DNA from: Solirubrobacter deserti
Lineage (GTDB): Bacteria; Actinomycetota; Thermoleophilia; Solirubrobacterales; Solirubrobacteraceae
Length of the DNA: 64,000 bases
Assembly (NCBI RefSeq): GCF_003344625.1
Contig: NZ_QPKJ02000003.1
Coordinates: 620,001-684,000, forward strand
Direction: 5' to 3'
This document shows positions 43,966 through 52,108 of this stretch, piece after piece. Below the pieces are notes generated by a model. That model did not search any database. It was not told the DNA's origin and saw only the letters and a program-made list of their open reading frames with translations. Position 1 is the stretch's first letter. Each line of letters opens with the position of its first letter. The position numbers and the translations under genes were made by a program.

Positions 43966-45211
43966 GCGCGAAGCGGCCCGTGTAAGTGGTGCCGTTGATG
44001 CTGCGGACGAGCCGGCCCGGGCCGGCCGCGGAGCCGACGACGACGGCCTTGCTGCCCGCGACGTCGATCGCGTCCAAGCGCGTGAAGACGGGCGTGCCGC
44101 CGGGCGGGGCGCCGAGCACGGGGAAGGTGAGGCCGCCGTTGCCGAAGCGCGCGTCGCGGGCGCCGTTGGCGCGCAGGCGGACGAGCAGCGAGTCGGGCGT
44201 GCGGCCGGTGCCGGCGACGAGGATGCGGCCGGAGCGGTCGCGCACCATCGACGTGACGTGGAGGTCGCGGCCCGAGCGGGAGATCCGCGTGATGCCGTCG
44301 GAGCCGAACGCCGTGTCGAGTGAACCGTCGGCATTCAGGCGGACGACGGCGCCGCGGGCGGTGCCGGCGGCGGTGGTGTCCGTGCCGGCGACGAGCGTCG
44401 TGGTGGCCGAGCCCTGGCGCACGGCCATCGCGCCGACGTCCGGCCCGGTGCCGGAACTGAGCACGTGGGTGACGACGCCGGTGCCGCCCCAGGCGGGGTC
44501 GAGCGTGCCGGCGGCGTTCAGGCGCACGACGGTGAAGGCCGCGGCGCCGGTGGCGACCGTGTAGGTGAGCGTGCCGTCGGGGCGGATCAGCAGGCCCGTC
44601 ACGCGGCCGGTCAGGCCGAGCGCGGGGTTGGCGAAGGCGGGGTCGACCGTGCCGTCGCCGAGCAGGCGCATGATGAACGGCGCGCCGTTGCTCTCGCCCC
44701 CGAGGTAGACGACGCCGTCGCGGTTCATCGTCATCGCGTGCAGGACGGCGTCGTTCGGGCCGCTGAGCACGTACCCCTGGCCGGCGCCGTAGCTCGGGTC
44801 GATCTCACCGCTCGGCAGCAGCCGCAGCGTCACGAAGCGCGTCGAGCCGTCTGCGAGCCGCAACGTGCCGGACGCGACGACGCGCCCGTCCCGCACGGTC
44901 TCGATGCCCTTCACGCCGTCCAGCGACGTGCCCGGCAGCGCCGGGACGACCTGCCCGCGCGTGCCGAACGTGCTGTCCAGCGAGCCGGACGCGCGCAGCT
45001 TGAGCACGACCAGCTGGCCCGCCGCGGACCCGCCCGCGAGCACGCGGTTGCCGGAGATGACCTTGACCGCGAAGCCGACCGCGTCGGCGTCGGTGGCCTT
45101 CAGCGTCACCGTTCCGCGCCGGCCGAAGTCCGTGTCCGGGTCACCGGCAGCGGCGAACGCGGGCGCGGGAAGGGCGAGCAGGAGGGCGAGGGCGAGAAGG
45201 AAGCGGGGCAT
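43943..45211 (-). CDS. Secreted delta-60 repeat protein
   Basis: 422 residues. Signal peptide (LLALALLLALPAPAFA), then six or seven delta-60 repeats of about 55-60 residues, each with an LxxDGSLDxxFGxxG-type motif (for example ADGSLDTAFGSDG). Repeats of this kind form beta-propeller-like folds in secreted actinobacterial proteins. No catalytic residues are seen. A strong GC hairpin lies between it and sucD. Confidence 0.85.
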   Translation of the reverse strand: MPRFLLALALLLALPAPAFAAAGDPDTDFGRRGTVTLKATDADAVGFAVKVISGNRVLAGGSAAGQLVVLKLRASGSLDSTFGTRGQVVPALPGTSLDGVKGIETVRDGRVVASGTLRLADGSTRFVTLRLLPSGEIDPSYGAGQGYVLSGPNDAVLHAMTMNRDGVVYLGGESNGAPFIMRLLGDGTVDPAFANPALGLTGRVTGLLIRPDGTLTYTVATGAAAFTVVRLNAAGTLDPAWGGTGVVTHVLSSGTGPDVGAMAVRQGSATTTLVAGTDTTAAGTARGAVVRLNADGSLDTAFGSDGITRISRSGRDLHVTSMVRDRSGRILVAGTGRTPDSLLVRLRANGARDARFGNGGLTFPVLGAPPGGTPVFTRLDAIDVAGSKAVVVGSAAGPGRLVRSINGTTYTGRFALTVTRFD

Positions 45212-45267
45212 CGTGGAGCGGGGGGGTCTCGGGGGGGCGGCAGCCCCACCGGGCGGTTACAACGCGT

Positions 45268-45294
45268 GGCGGGGGCAAAGGATGCGCCCCCGCC
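45268..45294 (-). terminator. GC hairpin after sucCD
   Basis: Arms GGCGGGGGC and GCCCCCGCC with a 9-nt loop lie in the 96-bp gap downstream of sucD. It lacks a T-run, so termination would be of the weak or Rho-assisted type, or it may protect the 3' end of the RNA. Confidence 0.5.
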
Positions 45295-45307
45295 GCGCCA
45301 GGTGGTT

Positions 45308-46195
45308 CTACGCCGACTTCAGCGAGCCTGCGATCTCGGCCGCGATCTGCGCGACTTCGGTGGGCGTGCGGCCGACGCGGACGCCGTTGGCCTCCAGCGC
45401 CTCCTGCTTGGCCTTGGCGGTGCCGGCGGTGCCGGAGACGATCGCGCCGGCGTGGCCCATCGTCTTACCGGGCGGTGCGGTGAACCCCGCGATGTAGGCG
45501 ACGACCGGCTTGGAGACGTTGGCCTTGATGAACTCGGCCGCCTCCTCCTCGGCGGAGCCGCCGATCTCGCCCGCCATCACGATCAGCTCGGTCTCGGGAT
45601 CGGCCTCGAACTCGGCGATGATGTCGATGAAGCTCGACCCGGGGACCGGGTCGCCGCCGATGCCGACGATGCTCGAGTTGCCGAAGCCGGCCTGGGCCAG
45701 CTCGTTGCCGATCTGGTAGGTCAGCGTGCCGGAGCGGCTCACGACGCCGACGTTGCCCTCGGAGAAGAACGCGGCCGGGATGATGCCGACGTTGGCCTTG
45801 CCCGGCGACAGGATGCCCGGGCAGTTCGGGCCGACCAGGCGCACGTTCGGGTTCTTGGCGAGGTGGTTGTAGACGCGCAGCTCGTCGTGGGCGGGGATGC
45901 CCTCGGTGATCGCGATGATCAGGCTGATGCCGGCGTCCTCGGCCTCGAGGATCGAGTCGGCGGCGAAACGCGGCGGGACGAAGATCATCGCCGTGTTCGC
46001 GCCGGTCTCGCTGACCGCGTCGTGGAACGTGTTGAACACCGGGATGCCCTCGACGTCCTGGCCGCCCTTGCCGGGCGTGACGCCGGAGACGACGTTCGTC
46101 CCGTAGTTGCGGTTGTTGAGCGTGTGGAAGGTGCCCTCACGGCCGGTGATGCCGGAGACGCACAGCTTCGTGTCGTTGGTGACCAGGATCGCCAT
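45308..46195 (-). CDS. sucD: Succinyl-CoA synthetase, alpha subunit
   Basis: 295 residues. CoA-binding start ([20 protein letters not shown]), [33 protein letters not shown] and the phospho-His motif [11 protein letters not shown]. With sucC it makes succinate, ATP (or GTP) and CoA from succinyl-CoA in the TCA cycle. The ATG overlaps the sucC stop by one base (TGATG). Confidence 0.97.
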   Translation of the reverse strand: MAILVTNDTKLCVSGITGREGTFHTLNNRNYGTNVVSGVTPGKGGQDVEGIPVFNTFHDAVSETGANTAMIFVPPRFAADSILEAEDAGISLIIAITEGIPAHDELRVYNHLAKNPNVRLVGPNCPGILSPGKANVGIIPAAFFSEGNVGVVSRSGTLTYQIGNELAQAGFGNSSIVGIGGDPVPGSSFIDIIAEFEADPETELIVMAGEIGGSAEEEAAEFIKANVSKPVVAYIAGFTAPPGKTMGHAGAIVSGTAGTAKAKQEALEANGVRVGRTPTEVAQIAAEIAGSLKSA

Positions 46196-47334
46196 CAGCC
46201 AGCCAGCTCCACGACCTTCTTCGCGGCGCCGAGCATCGTCGCCTCCGTATGGACATTGGGGAGGTTCGCGTCGGCGAGCAGCTGCCGGCCCTCCTTGTCG
46301 TTGGTGCCGTCGAGGCGGACCACGAACGGCACGGTCGGCTTGATCTGGTCGAACGCCTCGATCAGCCCGCGCGCGACCTCGTCGCAGCGCGTGATGCCGC
46401 CGAAGATGTTGAACAGGACGGCGGTGACGTTCGGGTTGGAGAGGATGACTTCGACGGCCTGCGTGATCGCCTCGGCCTTCGATCCGCCGCCCGCGTCGAG
46501 GAAGTTCGCGGGCTGGCCGCCGGCCTGGTCGACGACGTCGAGCGTCGACATCACGAGGCCGGCGCCGTTGCCGAGGATGCCGACGTTGCCGTCGAGCTTG
46601 ACGAACGTGAGCCCGCGCTCGCGCGCCATCCGCTCCTGCTCGTCCTCGGCCGCCGTGTTGCGCAGCGCGGCGTTGTCCGGGTGGCGGAAGAGGCTGTTGC
46701 CGTCGAGCGTGACCTTCGCGTCCAGCGCGGCGACGTTGCGGTCGGCGGTCACGATCAGCGGGTTGACCTCGACCAGCATCGCCTCCTCCTCGACGAAGGC
46801 GGTGTAGAGCTTGGTCAGCAGCGCGCCGAGCGGGCGGACGACGTCGGCGTCCACGCCGGCCTCGTACGCGAGCCGGCGCGCGTGGAAGTCCTGGAAGCCG
46901 AGCAGCGGGTCCACGTGCAGGCGCGCGATGGCCTTCGGGTCCTTCTCCGCCACCTCCTCGATGTCCATGCCGCCCTGGGTGGAGAGCATGACCAGCGGGC
47001 GCTTGGCACTGCGGTCGAAGACGATGCTCGCGTAGTACTCCGCCGCGATCTCGGACGCCGCCTCGATCCACACCTCGTGCACCGTGTGCCCGCGGATGTC
47101 CATCCCGAGGATGTTCTTCGCGTGCTCCTCGGCCTCTTGGCGGTTCTGCGCCACCTTGATGCCGCCGGCCTTCCCGCGGCCGCCGATCTGCACCTGCGCC
47201 TTGACGACGCAGGGATACCCGATCTCGTCGGCCGCCGCGACGGCCTCCTCGACGGTGGTGGCGGGGGCGCCGCTGGGCACCGGCACCCCATGGCGGGCGA
47301 ACAGCTGCTTGCCCTGATATTCGAGTAGGTCCAT
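46195..47334 (-). CDS. sucC: Succinyl-CoA synthetase, beta subunit
   Basis: 379 residues. N-terminal MDLLEYQGKQLFARHGVPVP, ATP-grasp segment YPCVVKAQVQIGGRGKAGG, LVEVNPLIVT, and the C-terminal FNIFGGITRCDEVARGLI that contacts the alpha subunit. Length and motifs are standard. The stomatin-like gene ends 15 bp upstream on the same strand, so sucCD may be transcribed from the nfeD promoter. Confidence 0.97.
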   Translation of the reverse strand: MDLLEYQGKQLFARHGVPVPSGAPATTVEEAVAAADEIGYPCVVKAQVQIGGRGKAGGIKVAQNRQEAEEHAKNILGMDIRGHTVHEVWIEAASEIAAEYYASIVFDRSAKRPLVMLSTQGGMDIEEVAEKDPKAIARLHVDPLLGFQDFHARRLAYEAGVDADVVRPLGALLTKLYTAFVEEEAMLVEVNPLIVTADRNVAALDAKVTLDGNSLFRHPDNAALRNTAAEDEQERMARERGLTFVKLDGNVGILGNGAGLVMSTLDVVDQAGGQPANFLDAGGGSKAEAITQAVEVILSNPNVTAVLFNIFGGITRCDEVARGLIEAFDQIKPTVPFVVRLDGTNDKEGRQLLADANLPNVHTEATMLGAAKKVVELAG

Positions 47335-47349
47335 TGTGCGCGCCGAATG

Positions 47350-48174
47350 TTACGAGCGCGCGTGCTCCGATGGCTGTCCGTTCACAAGTGGTGAGGCTTC
47401 GTTGCCGCGCGGCAGCTCCGGCCGGCCGGCCTCCAGCAGCGGCTTGATGAGGTCCATCGGCAGCGGGAACACGACCGTCGAGTTGTCCTTGCCGATCTCG
47501 CTGATCGTCTGCAGGTAGCGCAGTTGGATCGTCGTCGGGTTCTTCGAGATCACGTCCGCGGCCTCGCCCAGTCGCGCCGCGGCCTGGAACTCGCCCTCGG
47601 CGTTGATGATCTTCGCGCGCCGCTCGCGCTCGGCCTGCGCCTGGCGGGCCATGGCGTGCTGCATCGCCGGGGGGATGCCGACGTCCTTGATCTCGACCGT
47701 GGTCACCTTCACGCCCCACGGCTCGGTCTGCTCGTCGATGATCTTCTGCAGCTCCTCGTTGAGCGTCTCGCGCTCGGCGAGCAGCGAGTCGAGGTCGGCC
47801 TTGCCCAGCACAGACCGCAATGTCGTCTGCGCGATCTGGGACGTCGCCTTCAGGAAGCTCTCGACCTGGACGACGGCGCACTTGGGGTCGACGACGCGGA
47901 AGTAGACGACGGCGTCCACGCGCACCGGGACGTTGTCGTGGGTGATGACGTCCTGCGGCGGGACGTTCAGCGTCACGGTGCGCAGCGAGATGCGCACCAT
48001 CCGGTCGATCGCGGGCACGAGCAGGACCAGGCCCGGGCCCTTGGTGTCGATCACCCGCCCGAGCCGGAACACGACCGCGCGCTCGTACTCGCGCAGCACA
48101 CGCACCGACGCCGCCGCCAGCACGAGCAGCATCGCCAACACGCACACGACGGTCACCAACAGCGCCTCGATCAC
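47350..48174 (-). CDS. SPFH/stomatin-like membrane protein
   Basis: 274 residues, GTG start. One N-terminal membrane span ([20 protein letters not shown]) and a Band 7 domain: [59 protein letters not shown] coiled-coil with [18 protein letters not shown] follows. Such proteins make membrane scaffolds and are normally paired with NfeD, encoded upstream with a 4-bp overlap. Confidence 0.93.
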   Translation of the reverse strand: MIEALLVTVVCVLAMLLVLAAASVRVLREYERAVVFRLGRVIDTKGPGLVLLVPAIDRMVRISLRTVTLNVPPQDVITHDNVPVRVDAVVYFRVVDPKCAVVQVESFLKATSQIAQTTLRSVLGKADLDSLLAERETLNEELQKIIDEQTEPWGVKVTTVEIKDVGIPPAMQHAMARQAQAERERRAKIINAEGEFQAAARLGEAADVISKNPTTIQLRYLQTISEIGKDNSTVVFPLPMDLIKPLLEAGRPELPRGNEASPLVNGQPSEHARS

Positions 48175-48620
48175 GGGGCCACCTCCCACTCCTCGGCCGG
48201 GCGCACGATCAGCGTCAGGCCGTTCACGTTCTCGACGACCACCGGCAGGCCGCGCGCGAGCGGCGGATCGCCGTCGAGACCCCAACCGCGGGCGCGCCAC
48301 AGCCCGCCGTCCACGAACACGGCGTCCGTGCCGCGCGCCACGCCCACCCGGCCGATCAGGCTGTTGGACGCGCGCATGCGGCGCGTGGCGAGCGCCTTGC
48401 GCACGATCAGCGCGAGCGCGACCGCCCCCGCGAGGCCGACGCCGAGGCCGGCGGAGGCGGCGACCAGCGTGGCCGAGCCGGCGGCGGAGAGCAGCAGCGC
48501 GACACCGGTGGCGAGGGCGAGCACGGCGCTCGCGCCCAGCGCGCCGTGGCTCGGCACGTGGGCTTCCGCCGCCGCGAGCGCGGCGCCCGCGAGCACGAGC
48601 AGGAGGCCGAGCGTGAGCAC
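48171..48620 (-). CDS. NfeD-like protein, short form
   Basis: 149 residues. Four hydrophobic segments ([50 protein letters not shown]) and a C-terminal OB-fold ([27 protein letters not shown]). This is the short NfeD type that lacks the serine-protease half. GTG start with AGGAG at the right distance. It is the first gene of nfeD-stomatin-sucC-sucD. Confidence 0.88.
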   Translation of the reverse strand: MLTLGLLLVLAGAALAAAEAHVPSHGALGASAVLALATGVALLLSAAGSATLVAASAGLGVGLAGAVALALIVRKALATRRMRASNSLIGRVGVARGTDAVFVDGGLWRARGWGLDGDPPLARGLPVVVENVNGLTLIVRPAEEWEVAP

Positions 48621-48687
48621 CTATTTCTCCTGCAGAACAGGTTACTCCCGGCTCGCGCGAATGGAAATGTCATCATGCACGGCCGCG

Positions 48688-49368
48688 ATGCCCCTCCCTA
48701 AAGAAGTCACCTTCGTCACCTTCGATGTCTACGGCACCCTGATCGACTGGGAGACCGGGGTGTACGACGCGTTTGCCAAGGAGGCGGAGAAGGACGGCTA
48801 CACGCTGTCGAAGGAGGAGCTCGTGCCGCTCTTCCTCGAGACCCAGCAGGAGATCAAGGGCGGCTCGTACGAGCTGTACGCGGAGGTCCTTCGCCGGACC
48901 GCCGTCCAGATCTCACGCCAGCTCGGCTGGCCGCTGGAGCCGTCTCGCTCCGGCTTCCTCCCGGCCTCGGTGTCCCGCTGGCCGCCGTTCAAGGAGACCA
49001 GGACCCAGCTCGACCGCTTCGCCAAGAAGTTCGAGCTCGGCCTGATCTCGAACATCGACGACAAGCTGCTCGGTGAGACCCGGCGCTACTTCAAGACGGA
49101 CTTCGACCTCGTGGTCACGGCGCAGCAGGTCCGCTCCTACAAGCCGGACCCCGCGCACTTCAAGGAGGCCGAGCGTCGCATCGGCACCAAGAAGGGCTGG
49201 GTGCACGTCACCTCGTCGTACTACTACGACGTGGAGCCGTGCCTGAAGGCCAAGGTCCCCGTGATCTGGGTCAACCGCAACAAGGAGACCCTCGACGCGT
49301 CGCAGAAGAAGCCGACGGCCGAGGTCAAGACGCTGCTCGAAGCGGCGAAGCTGCTCGGCGTCGCTTGA
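48688..49368 (+). CDS. HAD hydrolase, haloacid dehalogenase type II-like
   Basis: About 226 residues. The ATG at 48688 gives MPLPKEVTFVTFDVYGTLID with motif I; in-frame ATGs at 48661 and 48667 are alternatives. Motif II is LISNIDDK, motif III SYKPDPAHFKEA, and the motif IV region SSYYYDVEPC. The cap size fits the type II dehalogenase group; substrate unknown. It is only distantly like the HAD at 31324. The stop overlaps the next start (TTGA). Confidence 0.85.
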   Translation: MPLPKEVTFVTFDVYGTLIDWETGVYDAFAKEAEKDGYTLSKEELVPLFLETQQEIKGGSYELYAEVLRRTAVQISRQLGWPLEPSRSGFLPASVSRWPPFKETRTQLDRFAKKFELGLISNIDDKLLGETRRYFKTDFDLVVTAQQVRSYKPDPAHFKEAERRIGTKKGWVHVTSSYYYDVEPCLKAKVPVIWVNRNKETLDASQKKPTAEVKTLLEAAKLLGVA

Positions 49369-50126
49369 GAGCAGTCGCCCTTCACGAGGACGTCATCGCC
49401 GTCACCTCCCGCGCGTTCGCGACCGCGAGCGTGTTGGTGCGCAACGGCGGCGAGGCGTTCCTGGTGGACTCGCCCGTGTTCCCGGACGAGCTGGAGATCC
49501 TGCCCGGGATCGCCGCGCAGTCGCAGTTCAACGTCGTCGGGGTGCTGGCCACGCACGCCGACTGGGACCACCTGCTCGGCCGCTACGCGTTCCCGGAGGC
49601 GCCGCTGGGCGCCGCCGAGTCGACCGCCGCGCGGCTGATCAACGAGCCGGGCGCGGCCCAGCGCAAGCTGCGCGACTTCGACGACGAGATGTATGTGGTG
49701 CGCCCTTCCCCGCTGTCCCTGCCGGGCGCGCAGCGGCTGGACACGCCGGGCTACATCGACATCGGCGAGCAGACGCTCGAGGTCCATCCCGCCGACGGGC
49801 ACACCGTGGACGGCATGGCGGTCTGGGTCCCGTGGGCGCGCGTGCTCATCCCCGGCGACTACCTGTCACCGGTCGAGATCCCGATGATCTCCGAGGGCGG
49901 CTCCGTGTCCGCCTACCTGGCGACGCTCAACCGGCTCGAGGAGCTCGTGATCGAGGCCGAGCACGTCGTCCCGGGCCACGGCGGCCCGATCGACGCGCAG
50001 CGCGCGCTCGCGATCCTGCGCGAGGACCGGGCCTATCTCGAAGGCCTGCCGGAAGCGTCGCTGCCGCTGGCGCGGCGGACCAAGGCCCAGCGCGCGATCC
50101 ACGAGAAGAACCTCACACGGATATGA
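49365..50126 (+). CDS. MBL-fold metallo-hydrolase with a variant metal motif
   Basis: 253 residues, TTG start coupled to the HAD gene. Metallo-beta-lactamase fold: FLVDSPVFPDE, ATHADWDHLLGR, ADGHTVDGMAVWV, LIPGDYLSP, EHVVPGHGGPID. The usual H-x-H-x-D-H is here H64-A-D66-W-D68-H69, with Asp replacing the second His. The other ligands are present, so one metal site may be altered. Its substrate is unknown. Confidence 0.85.
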   Translation: MRAVALHEDVIAVTSRAFATASVLVRNGGEAFLVDSPVFPDELEILPGIAAQSQFNVVGVLATHADWDHLLGRYAFPEAPLGAAESTAARLINEPGAAQRKLRDFDDEMYVVRPSPLSLPGAQRLDTPGYIDIGEQTLEVHPADGHTVDGMAVWVPWARVLIPGDYLSPVEIPMISEGGSVSAYLATLNRLEELVIEAEHVVPGHGGPIDAQRALAILREDRAYLEGLPEASLPLARRTKAQRAIHEKNLTRI

Positions 50127-50934
50127 GCGGGACGCCCGCGAGGGCGAGCGCGACGCCGACCCGCTGAACCGGCACGAGCCGCTCGTGCAGGATCAGATAG
50201 GCCAGCGCGACGGTCACGACCGGGAACAGGCCGCCGAGGACCGAGACGAGGCTGAGCAGGCCGCCGGTGGTGGCGATCGCGAACGCGGTGTTCGCTCCCG
50301 TGTCGAGCAGGCCGATCCCGCCGAGCTTCGGGAGCTCGGAGAGCGGCGCGCGGGCGGCGGTGCGCCAGGCGAGCGCGCCGAGCACCACGACGCCGACGAC
50401 CCGTGCCGCCGCGACGCCGCCGAGCGCGTCGTGCTCGGCGGCCGCGTCGAGGCAGATCAGCGCGAGGCCGATGAAGACGGCCGCGATCAGCGCGAGCTGG
50501 ATCGCCCGGCGCGGGTCGATCGCGGTCGTGTGCGCGGGCTCCCGGCTGGCGAGGATCACGCCGGCCAGCGCGAGCGCCATGCCGACCCACTGCAGCGCCC
50601 CGGGGCGCTCGCCGTCGAACACGACGCCCGCGACCACCGGGACGATGCTCGACGTGGCCACGATCGGCGCGATCACGGACATCGTCCCGAGCGCGAGCGA
50701 GCGGTAGAAGCACAGGATCGCGACCGAGCCCACGACGCCCGACAGCGCTCCCGGCAGGAACGCGCCCGAGTCGACGCCGCGGATCGCCAGGATGATCGTG
50801 AGCGCGACCAGCCCGGCCGCCTGGCCGACGAGCGCGACGAGCACCGCGGGGTGGACGCGGCTGGCCCGCCCGGCGAGGAAGTCGGCCGTGCCCCAGAGCA
50901 GGGACGCCAGCAGCGCGGCGGGCGCGCCGCTCAC
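50113..50934 (-). CDS. EamA/DMT-family transporter
   Basis: 273 residues with ten predicted spans in two EamA repeats (ALLASLLWGTADFLAGRASR in the first; GLLDTGANTAFAIATTGGLL in the second). DMT proteins export amino acids, metabolites or nucleotide sugars. GTG start. It overlaps the convergent MBL gene by 14 bp. No neighbour suggests its substrate. Confidence 0.88.
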   Translation of the reverse strand: MSGAPAALLASLLWGTADFLAGRASRVHPAVLVALVGQAAGLVALTIILAIRGVDSGAFLPGALSGVVGSVAILCFYRSLALGTMSVIAPIVATSSIVPVVAGVVFDGERPGALQWVGMALALAGVILASREPAHTTAIDPRRAIQLALIAAVFIGLALICLDAAAEHDALGGVAAARVVGVVVLGALAWRTAARAPLSELPKLGGIGLLDTGANTAFAIATTGGLLSLVSVLGGLFPVVTVALAYLILHERLVPVQRVGVALALAGVPLISV

Positions 50935-51016
50935 GGGCGACGCTCGGCTGGCGGCTCGCGTCGCTGCGAGTACTCGCCCGAAGGGCTCGCACTCGGGCGC
51001 CGAGAGGGTCTGGACC

Positions 51017-52039
51017 TCATGTACTGGCGGCGTCCGCGGCGGCCTTGTAGGTCGGCTGCTCGCGGCGGATCAGGTCGGGGTTGGTGCCCGCCTGGTGGAC
51101 GAGCTCGAGCGTCAGCAGCTGCAGCGCGATCGCGCCCGCGAGCAGCGGGTGGCCTTCGGGCAGCGCGTCGACCGTGACGGTCGGCATGCCGAGCTCGGCG
51201 ACGGCGCGGCGGACGTCGTCGGCGCGCGCGTCGCGCTTGGCCGCGGCGCTCGGGTCGACGCGGATGACGATGATGCCGGTGGTGGCGTCGGCGGCCGGGA
51301 GGTGGCCGTGCAGGACCTTCTCGACGCCGAGCGGGGTGCACGGGACGTGCAGGCCCTCTTCGATCTTGAGGGCGAGCTCGCGCGCGGTGATCTCGTCCAC
51401 GCCGCTGCCGGTGATGACCAGCCGCTCGGCGGACGCGAGCTGCTTGGCCGCGTCGGTGAAGCGGGCGCGGTGCTCGAGCGTGTCGGTGAGCACGCGGGCG
51501 CAGGTGGCGGCGTCGGCGGCGCCGGCGATCGCGGTGAGCGCCAGCAGCGGCGACACATAGCCGACGGTGTGACACCACGACGTGTCCACGAGCGGCGTCG
51601 CGAAGACGATGTCGGGCGCGGTGACGGTGTCGCCGCCGGTCGTGGCGGTGGCGGCCGAGGAGGGCACGATCTCGTCGGGCTTGGCGGTGATGAGGATCGT
51701 GCGGGCGCCGTTGGCGGCGGCCGCGTGCATGGCGGCGAGCGTCGCGGCCGTGCCCGCCTCGTGCGAGATCGCGATGCAGACGCCGCCGGCCTGCGGGTCG
51801 AGCGAGGCCTCGAAGGCGTCGCGCGCCGTCGCCCCCTCGATCAACGCCGCGCCGGCCATGGCCGCATGCTCGGACGTGCCGCAGCCGACGATGACGACGG
51901 GTCCGCCCTCGCGGATCGACTCGGCGGCTTCGAGCGCGGCGGACGAGGTCAGGATCGGCTCCACCAACCCCGGCTCGGCGTAGATCATCTCCTCCATGGC
52001 CCACGGCGGGCCCGTGCGCAGCTCCGGCATGTCGCTCAT
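51017..52039 (-). CDS. SIS-domain protein (sugar isomerase/deglycase-like)
   Basis: 340 residues with two SIS domains: MEEMIYAEPGLVEPILTSS, VIVGCGTSEHAAMAGAALI, ISHEAGTAATLAAM and VITGSGVDEITARELALKIE. It resembles the isomerase half of GlmS and AgaS/FrlB-like proteins acting on amino-sugar phosphates or glycated amino acids. Start ATG at 52039. It is divergent from the MocR gene with operator-like repeats between, so it is that regulator's probable target. Confidence 0.82.
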   Translation of the reverse strand: MSDMPELRTGPPWAMEEMIYAEPGLVEPILTSSAALEAAESIREGGPVVIVGCGTSEHAAMAGAALIEGATARDAFEASLDPQAGGVCIAISHEAGTAATLAAMHAAAANGARTILITAKPDEIVPSSAATATTGGDTVTAPDIVFATPLVDTSWCHTVGYVSPLLALTAIAGAADAATCARVLTDTLEHRARFTDAAKQLASAERLVITGSGVDEITARELALKIEEGLHVPCTPLGVEKVLHGHLPAADATTGIIVIRVDPSAAAKRDARADDVRRAVAELGMPTVTVDALPEGHPLLAGAIALQLLTLELVHQAGTNPDLIRREQPTYKAAADAAST

Positions 52040-52045
52040 GCTCGA

Positions 52046-52108
52046 GACGGTACCGTCCGAGTGGCTCGACCAACAGAGCCACTTCGATGTCGACGAACCG
52101 TGCCACTT
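52046..52108. promoter_or_regulatory. Operator cluster between the SIS and MocR genes
   Basis: A perfect 12-bp palindrome GACGGTACCGTC (52046-52057) is followed by AGTGGCTC (52060-52067), its inverted copy GAGCCACTT (52076-52084) and a direct copy GTGCCACTT (52100-52108), the two direct copies 24 bp apart. Two direct repeats plus one inverted one is the pattern reported for MocR regulators such as PdxR. Confidence 0.5.

Noticed and set aside
45218..45240. Runs of seven G near the delta-60 gene as a G-quadruplex or phase-variable tract
   Set aside because: Only two runs, outside a promoter or coding frame, in very GC-rich DNA; not enough for either claim.
47335..47375. Terminator hairpin (GCGCGC arms) between stomatin and sucC
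   Set aside because: Six-base arms with a 12-nt loop and no T-run; too weak in this base composition.
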